NCBI RefSeq assembly: GCF_030503635.1
Contig: NZ_CP129965.1
Location: 682,001-746,000 of the forward strand
Direction of reading: 5' to 3'
Origin: Corynebacterium sp. P3-F1
Lineage (GTDB): Bacteria; Actinomycetota; Actinomycetes; Mycobacteriales; Mycobacteriaceae
Length of the DNA: 64,000 nucleotides
Shown here: in pieces, positions 56,834 to 64,000 of the stretch
Layout: each line of letters starts with the position of its first letter
How positions within the stretch are numbered: position 1 is the first letter of the stretch
Position numbers and translations under genes: made by a program
Notes under the pieces: generated by a model
Told to the model about the DNA's origin: nothing
Database searches by the model: none
What the model saw: the letters and a program-made list of their open reading frames with translations, nothing else

Positions 56834-56847
56834 GACGAAACTTCGTC
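56834..56847. promoter_or_regulatory. Palindrome between lipoprotein and ABC exporter genes
   Basis: GACGAA-ac-TTCGTC, a 14-base inverted repeat in the 46-base divergent intergenic space, a plausible operator. TACAGT at 56854-56859 could be a -10 for the ABC gene. Confidence 0.4.
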
Positions 56848-56860
56848 TCACTTTACAGTG

Positions 56861-58684
56861 GTGAGCGTGCAGCCTCTATTTCGAGTCATGGGCAGCGCGT
56901 CTGCGCTCTGGCCCTATTACGTCGGTATTGTCCTCATTTCCACCGTGACAGTGGCCCTCAACCTCGTGTCGCCCTTCATCATCCGTGAAGCCACCAACAC
57001 CATCGTTGACGGAGGCGAGCTCACCACCGTCGCCTGGCTGGCCGTCGCCCTTTTCGCCGCTTATTCGGCCAACACCCTGATGCAAAATATCGGTGGCTAC
57101 CTCGGCGACGTGGTCTCCGCCCGGATCCGCCAAGTGCTGTCCACCCGGTACTTCGCCAAGCTTCTGTCGCTTCCCCAGCGCTACTTCGACGGGCAAGTCA
57201 CCGGCACGATCATCGCGCGACTCGACCGCTCGATCATGAACATCACGCAAACGGTGCAGAGTTTCTCAAACACCCTGCTTCCCATGCTCCTGCAGGTCAT
57301 CGCCATCTTGGGCATCACGGCATTCTTCTACTGGCCGCTCTCCCTGCTCCTCCTCGCGCTCTTTCCCATTTACCTCATCCTGACCGCCATGACGTCAAAG
57401 CGCTGGCAGATATTCGAGGGAGAAAAGAACAAGCAGATCGACCTCGCTAACGGGCGCTTCGCCGAGGTCGTCGGACAGGTCAAAGTGACTAAGTCCTTCG
57501 TCGCTGAAACGCGCGAACTCCAAAATTTCGGCGACCACTACGGAACAACAATCGACCTCACTCGCCCCCAGTCCCGTTGGTGGCACAGCATGGATGTCGC
57601 CCGCGGCATGGCGATGAATCTCGTGTTTCTGGGCATCTACCTCATCCTGTTTGTGGAGACGTACAAGGGCCGCTTCACCATCGGCGACATGGTCATGCTC
57701 ATCCAGCTGGTCACCATGGCGCAGCAGCCAGTCCACATGATGAGCTGGCTCGTCGATTCCGCCCAGCGTGCCGTCGCAGGTTCCCGGGACTACTTCAAGG
57801 TCATGGACGAGGCCGTCGAAGAGTCCGCGAACAGCCAGGTCGTCGCCGCCACCGAGGCCGCCGATGTCCCAGAGCTGGACATCTCGCCAACTCCGCCCCT
57901 TCCGGCCGCTGAGCCGACAGTCAAGTTCGACCGTGTTTCTTTCGCCTACAACCCGGGCGAACCTGTCCTGTCCGATATTTCCTTCACCGCCCACCACGGC
58001 GAAAAAGTTGCCCTTGTCGGCGAGTCCGGCGGCGGTAAGTCCACCCTGGTCAACCTGCTTCTCGGCCTGTACCCCGTCACGTCGGGCACGCTCACCGTCT
58101 GTGGCACAGACATCGACACCGCCGATATCGAGCGTGTCCGTGCCTCTGTCGGTGTTGTTTTCCAAGAGCCCGCACTGTTCTCCGGCACCATCCGCGAGAA
58201 CATCGCGTACGGAAAGCCCGGGGCATCCGACGAGGAAATCATCGCCGTCGCTAAGCGCGCGAACGCCCACGACTTCATTTCTGGTTTCGCCGACGGCTAC
58301 GACACGGTCATCGGTGAAAGAGGTTTGCGCCTGTCCGGCGGCCAAAAACAACGTGTCGCTGTCGCCCGCGTCATGCTCAAAGACGCCCCGCTGCTCGTCC
58401 TCGACGAGGCGACATCCGCCCTGGACACGAAGTCCGAAAGACTCGTCCAAGCCGGCCTCGACGAATTGATGAAAAACAGGACCACCATCATGATCGCGCA
58501 CCGCTTATCGACGATCGCCGACGTCGACACCATCATCACCCTCAATGACGGCCGCATCGACGAGATCGGCTCTCCCGAGCACCTTGCCACTTCCGGCGGT
58601 ATTTATTCTGAACTCCTCGCATTGACCGCCTCCTCTTCTGCAGAGGACCGGAAGCGTCTCAAGGCGTTCGGGTTCAAGGCGTAA
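56861..58684 (+). CDS. ABC exporter, fused membrane and ATPase domains
   Basis: A 607-residue half-transporter. Six transmembrane helices (about 15-310, with [20 protein letters not shown] in an intracellular loop) precede the ATPase domain (about 350-600): Walker [11 protein letters not shown]-loop [10 protein letters not shown], signature [17 protein letters not shown], Walker [14 protein letters not shown]-loop AHRLST. It works as a dimer; the substrate (drug, lipid or peptide) is unknown. The GTG at 56861 is chosen; GTG at 56858 or ATG at 56888 are alternatives. The repeated 11-base word described in the findings occurs in the H-loop region. Confidence 0.92.
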   Translation: MSVQPLFRVMGSASALWPYYVGIVLISTVTVALNLVSPFIIREATNTIVDGGELTTVAWLAVALFAAYSANTLMQNIGGYLGDVVSARIRQVLSTRYFAKLLSLPQRYFDGQVTGTIIARLDRSIMNITQTVQSFSNTLLPMLLQVIAILGITAFFYWPLSLLLLALFPIYLILTAMTSKRWQIFEGEKNKQIDLANGRFAEVVGQVKVTKSFVAETRELQNFGDHYGTTIDLTRPQSRWWHSMDVARGMAMNLVFLGIYLILFVETYKGRFTIGDMVMLIQLVTMAQQPVHMMSWLVDSAQRAVAGSRDYFKVMDEAVEESANSQVVAATEAADVPELDISPTPPLPAAEPTVKFDRVSFAYNPGEPVLSDISFTAHHGEKVALVGESGGGKSTLVNLLLGLYPVTSGTLTVCGTDIDTADIERVRASVGVVFQEPALFSGTIRENIAYGKPGASDEEIIAVAKRANAHDFISGFADGYDTVIGERGLRLSGGQKQRVAVARVMLKDAPLLVLDEATSALDTKSERLVQAGLDELMKNRTTIMIAHRLSTIADVDTIITLNDGRIDEIGSPEHLATSGGIYSELLALTASSSAEDRKRLKAFGFKA

Positions 58685-58694
58685 ATTGAAGGGC

Positions 58695-59823
58695 ATGCAG
58701 TTTCCAGATCTTGAGACCCTCCGCGCCCGCCGCACCCGCAAGTGGACCCAGTACGGGGACGATATCATCCCCCTGTGGGTAGCCGAGAGTGATTTCCCCA
58801 CCGCCGAGCCGGTGAAGCGCGCAATCCAAGATGCCGTCGACCGCGAATCGTTCGGCTACACCCCAGCCTTCCACGATCTCGGTGGCGCTGTGAGTGACTT
58901 CTATTCCGAGCGGTATGGCTGGCGCCCAAACCCAGAGTGGATCTTCCCCGTCGCCGACGTCGTGCGCGGCATGCTCCTCGGTGTCCAGTACTTCACCAAA
59001 CCCGACTCCCCCGTCGTGGTCCCTGTTCCCGCTTACCCGCCGTTCCTGGAGATCCCGGCTACCGCCGGCCGCGACATAGTCGAAGTCGGCGCAAAGGACG
59101 GACTCGACCTCATGGAAGTCGAAGCCGCCTTCAAGAACGGCGCAGGCTCGATCCTTCTCGCCTCCCCGAATAACCCGTGGGGCTACACCTTCGATGCCGA
59201 AGAGCTCGCCCAACTGTGCGCCATCGCCGACAAGTACGGTGCACGCGTTCTCTCGGACGAAATTCACGCCCCCCTCGTCTACGAAGGCCAGCACGTCTGC
59301 GCCGCCGGCGTGAACGAGACCGCCGCCAACGTCTGCATCACCGTCACCGCGACCTCCAAAGCTTGGAACATCGCCGGCCTCAAATGCGCCCAGATCATCT
59401 TCAGCAACGAAAAGGACGTGGCCACGTGGAACAAGCTCACCGGCGTGGCAAAAGATGGAACCGGAACCCTGGGCATCATCGCTGCCCAGGCTTGTTACGA
59501 GGAGGGGAAGGAAGCTCTGGACAACCAGCTCGCGGTCCTCAAATCGAACCGGGACTTCCTCATCGACAACCTCCCCGGAGCGGTCCCCGGCATCAAATTC
59601 ACCAAACCGTCCGCTACCTACCTCATGTTCCTCAATTTCAGCGATACCGGGATCAAGGACGAGAAGCCGGCTGCATGGCTCCATCGAGAAGCGAAAGTAG
59701 CGCTCAACGAGGGGATCACCTTCGGCTCCGGGGGCGCGCACCACGCCCGCCTGAACTTCGCCACGAGCCCGGACATTCTCGCAGAAGCGCTCAACCGGAT
59801 TTCCGACGCTATCCTTGACGGGC

Positions 59824-59837
<14 letters not shown>
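58695..59837 (+). CDS. aecD: Cystathionine beta-lyase / MalY-PatB-type PLP enzyme
   Basis: A 380-residue fold-type I PLP enzyme of the MalY/PatB class. Features: [67 protein letters not shown], and the PLP lysine in [17 protein letters not shown]. It fits AecD of C. glutamicum, a C-S lyase cleaving cystathionine, which there directly precedes brnQ. Here two trehalose genes lie between aecD and brnQ. The ATG at 58695 follows gaaggg closely; a TTG at 58686 is possible. Its end overlaps treS by 14 bases. Confidence 0.92.
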
Positions 59838-61542
<1,705 letters not shown>

Positions 61543-61559
61543 ATTCTCGGAGCACACTT

Positions 61560-62606
61560 ATGGACCTGAAAAGCACCCGTTTCTACGGATTCAAATCAGA
61601 ACCCATTAACCGGCAACAGGTGATCGCTGAGTTGCCTGCCGGATTCGCTGACTGGCAGATCCTCGAGGTCGACCATGGACAGCTCGACTATTTTCAAGTC
61701 CTCGTCGACGGCGACAAGGATGTCTTGGACACTGATGCCGGCGCCCAGGCTTACCTCGCCCATCTGCCACAATTCGGCGAAATTTCCGGGGACATGTCTG
61801 GGAGCTCGGCAATTCCCCTCGGTGCGGACCAGTCGAACACGTCCCTCGTGGTCGACGACCGCTGGATTCTCAAGGTCTTCCGCAAGCTCGAAGACGGCCT
61901 GAACCCCGACGTCGAGCTCTTGTCCGTCATCTCCGACTGTCCCCACGTCGCCGGGGTGCGCGGCCACCTCACGCGGGACGGCCGCACCTTGGCGATGATG
62001 CAGGAACTCATCACCGGTGGCCGCGACGGATTCCAGCTGGCTCTCGACCCCGGCCTAGAGAGCGAAGAATCCCTCGGCCGCGCTATCCGCGACGTGCACG
62101 AGGCTCTCGCCGACTCCTTTGAAACCTCTTTGGTTCCCGCCTCCCGCATCCGGGATTCCCTCAACTCCCACCTCGACGAACTTCTGCGGCAGACCGACGC
62201 GCTGGATCCCTACGAAGAACGACTCCGCGAGATCTACTCGCGCATCCCAGACGATGCAGTGGAGATTCAACGCATTCACGGCGACCTTCATCTGGGTCAA
62301 ACCCTCTTGGCAGATCGCTGGTACCTCATTGATTTTGAGGGAGAACCGGCACGGCCGCTTGAACAACGCCAGCTCCCCGACCATGCGCTACGCGACGTCG
62401 CCGGCATGGTCCGCTCTTTCGGGTATGCGAAGGCAATGGGAGGCCACGCAGACGTCGATAAGCTCCTGGCTGGATACGGAACCGACCGCAACGAGATTCT
62501 CGATGCGTATACCGCCGACAAAGCTGCCTACGAAGTCGTGTACGAAGCGAACAACCGGCCCGACTGGGTGGACATTCCACTTTCCGCGATCCGAGATTTG
62601 TCCTAG
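61560..62606 (+). CDS. Maltokinase-like protein (TreS partner)
   Basis: A 348-residue aminoglycoside-phosphotransferase-fold kinase: VVDDRWILKVFRKLEDGLNP (ATP-binding Lys), IHGDLHLGQTLL (catalytic loop Asp) and LIDFEGEPARPL (metal Asp). It would phosphorylate maltose made by TreS to maltose 1-phosphate for GlgE. Mycobacterial maltokinases are about 440-455 residues; this one has a shorter N-terminal cap and insert. The ATG at 61560 is 17 bases after treS. No glgE lies nearby. Confidence 0.85.
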   Translation: MDLKSTRFYGFKSEPINRQQVIAELPAGFADWQILEVDHGQLDYFQVLVDGDKDVLDTDAGAQAYLAHLPQFGEISGDMSGSSAIPLGADQSNTSLVVDDRWILKVFRKLEDGLNPDVELLSVISDCPHVAGVRGHLTRDGRTLAMMQELITGGRDGFQLALDPGLESEESLGRAIRDVHEALADSFETSLVPASRIRDSLNSHLDELLRQTDALDPYEERLREIYSRIPDDAVEIQRIHGDLHLGQTLLADRWYLIDFEGEPARPLEQRQLPDHALRDVAGMVRSFGYAKAMGGHADVDKLLAGYGTDRNEILDAYTADKAAYEVVYEANNRPDWVDIPLSAIRDLS

Positions 62607-62819
62607 ATTTCCGGGGGCTTCCACAATCGCCTGGTTGTAGTTCTGTGCCTTGGCGGGCAATTCGAACAGTCGCCACACAACGATCCCTGGCACCTCATGC
62701 ACGAAGCACGCTCATCCCCCAGCGCGACCGCGCCCACGAGACCAGACCGAAGCAATAAAGCCCCCTCATGTGACTGCACCAAATTCCAGCTACTAAAATT
62801 CCGATCCCATACAGCGAGA

Positions 62820-62828
62820 TGCTAGGGT
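62820..62828 (+). promoter_or_regulatory. Putative extended -10 of brnQ
   Basis: TGCTAGGGT (62820-62828) about 37 bases before the brnQ ATG. The region 62607-62819 shows no coding frame or clear terminator. Confidence 0.45.
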
Positions 62829-62865
62829 GAGACCTATTATTTTCCGTCCACACCCTGGAGGCTCC

Positions 62866-64000
62866 ATGTCAACAGCTGTTTCCTCTACCGGCAACGGAAC
62901 TGGCAAGAGTTCGTCGAACAGTGCAATCCTATTCACGGCACTCGCTCTTTTCTCGATGTTTTTCGGCGCCGGCAACCTCATCTTCCCGCCGATGCTCGCA
63001 GTCCAAGCAGGCGATAATTTCTGGCCCGCCATCCTCGGCTTCCTCACCACGGGTGCGCTCCTGCCCGTGCTGGCCGTGGTCGCGATCGCCCTTTCCGGCT
63101 CCAATGTGCGCGACCTCGCGCAACGCGCAGGCACCATCTTCGGCGTTGTCTTCCCGATCCTCGCCTACCTGTCCATCGGCGCTTTTTACGCTCTGCCGCG
63201 CACCGGCGCTGTTTCTTTCGAAGTGGCGGTCACACCGCTGTTCGGCTGGGACAGCACATTCAGCGCGGCACTTTTCAACATCGTCTTCTTCGGTATCGCT
63301 TTGGCGCTGTCGTGGAACCCGACCCGCATCACCGACACGCTGGGCAAGTTCCTCACCCCGGCGCTGGTCGTGCTGCTTGTCATCATGATCAGCATGGCGC
63401 TGTTCACCATGACCAACCAGCACTACGAGCCCAGCGAAACCTACGCGACCAACCCGTACCCGTCGGGTGTCCTCGAGGGCTACCTGACCATGGACTCGAT
63501 CGCCGCACTGGCGTTCTCCATCGTCGTTATTTCCTCGCTGCGCAATAAGGGTTTCGCTGAAGGAAAACCGCTGGTCCGCAGCACGATTTACGCCGGTATC
63601 GGCGCCAGCATCCTGCTCGCTTTGATCTACCTGGGTCTCGGTTTGATCGGCCGCGCGATGCCAGACGCATTGCAGTACGATTCAGGCGCGCCTTTGCTTG
63701 CTGACGCAGCGTTGCAGCTCATGGGGCGCCCCGGCCAGACCGTCTTCGCGCTGATCGTGGTTCTTGCATGCATGACCACCGCCATTGGTCTTATCACTTC
63801 CACTGCTGAGTACTTCTCCGGGCAGTTCGCTGGTTCCTACGGGACTTGGGCGATCGTCTTCGCCGTGGCATCGGCCATCATGGCGACGCAAGGCCTGGAC
63901 TTTGTCATCTCGATCGCGGGCCCGGTCGTCGGATTCCTCTACCCGCCGGCAATCGCCCTGATCTTCGTCACTCTGATTGAGCCCCTCTTCAGCCGCCGCA
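62866..64000 (+). CDS. brnQ: Branched-chain amino acid:cation symporter BrnQ (partial)
   Basis: LIV-II family transporter importing isoleucine, leucine and valine with a cation; the first 378 residues are present and the gene leaves the window at the right edge. The N-terminus reads MSTAVSSTGNGTGKSSSNSA, then the hallmark LFSMFFGAGNLIFPPMLAVQ in helix 1, and VRDLAQRAGTIFG, SIGAFYALPRTGAVSFEVAV, and TAIGLITSTAEYFS further on. tggagg four bases upstream of the ATG at 62866 secures the start. In C. glutamicum brnQ directly follows aecD. Confidence 0.95.
   Translation, partial: MSTAVSSTGNGTGKSSSNSAILFTALALFSMFFGAGNLIFPPMLAVQAGDNFWPAILGFLTTGALLPVLAVVAIALSGSNVRDLAQRAGTIFGVVFPILAYLSIGAFYALPRTGAVSFEVAVTPLFGWDSTFSAALFNIVFFGIALALSWNPTRITDTLGKFLTPALVVLLVIMISMALFTMTNQHYEPSETYATNPYPSGVLEGYLTMDSIAALAFSIVVISSLRNKGFAEGKPLVRSTIYAGIGASILLALIYLGLGLIGRAMPDALQYDSGAPLLADAALQLMGRPGQTVFALIVVLACMTTAIGLITSTAEYFSGQFAGSYGTWAIVFAVASAIMATQGLDFVISIAGPVVGFLYPPAIALIFVTLIEPLFSRR

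Overview
The window reads as a chromosomal segment of a high-GC Corynebacterium. Supporting signs are the actinobacterial type A RNase P RNA, the fused RNase H/CobC-type phosphatase, an AceE-type pyruvate dehydrogenase, DUF3052, the smtB-zur pair, an HrcA/DnaJ2 cluster, and gene orders that recall Mycobacterium (Rv1021-Rv1026, Rv2228c-Rv2244, Rv2343c-Rv2368c) and C. glutamicum (glnA2 to aceE; hrcA, fadD15, malQ, treS, aecD, brnQ). These comparisons are from memory; no search was run. Coding density is very high, with many 1-4 base overlaps. No phage, insertion sequence or CRISPR array was seen.

0-11 kb: N-terminus of glutamine synthetase GlnA2 (minus), a CYTH-CHAD protein, a SPOR-like small protein, a divergent galactokinase-like protein, an RNB ribonuclease, rnpB, RNase H/phosphatase, a zinc-ribbon coiled-coil protein, a Nif3-like protein, then HAD phosphatase, LMW-PTP and SURF1 on plus. 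11-20 kb: tRNA-Val, DUF3052, aceE with a clear terminator, an extended acyl carrier protein, an orphan protein, a TRIC-like channel, a serine beta-lactamase-like protein and an AbgT transporter. 20-27 kb: tRNA-Asn, a CAU tRNA, a YtxH-like protein, and the minus-strand set transglycosylase - eno - ftsB/divIC - DUF501 - ppx, followed by a secreted protein and mazG.

27-39 kb: dnaG with a degenerate zinc motif, a membrane-anchored guanyl ribonuclease with a barstar inhibitor, an AbiEi/DUF559-like protein behind inverted repeats, dgt, a TPM-domain protein, two related unknowns, glyS, smtB-zur, and a ferritin-like/VIT1 transporter. 38-50 kb: a tightly packed minus-strand housekeeping run: uppS, recO, a PdxY-Era in-frame fusion, a second pdxY, a CBS/CorC membrane protein, ybeY, phoH, rsmE, dnaJ2, hrcA, hemW and an unknown. 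50-64 kb: fadD15, malQ, two very small membrane proteins too short for ordinary calling, a compact esterase, idi, a lipoprotein, an ABC exporter, aecD, treS, maltokinase and the start of brnQ.

Functional themes are trehalose/maltose metabolism (malQ, treS, maltokinase), polyphosphate (CYTH-CHAD, Ppx), zinc/iron handling (smtB, zur, ferritin-like VIT), RNA processing (rnpB, RNB, YbeY, RNase H, Era, RsmE) and pyruvate entry to the TCA cycle (aceE).

The most unusual signals are: (1) an 11-base word, GCTTATCGACG, present 15 times on both strands, all inside genes and in several reading frames, some using rare codons; (2) a pyridoxal kinase fused in frame to the essential GTPase Era, next to a second pdxY; (3) loss of three of four zinc ligands in DnaG; and (4) four copies of TTCAGGTTTC around the start of an AbiEi-like gene.
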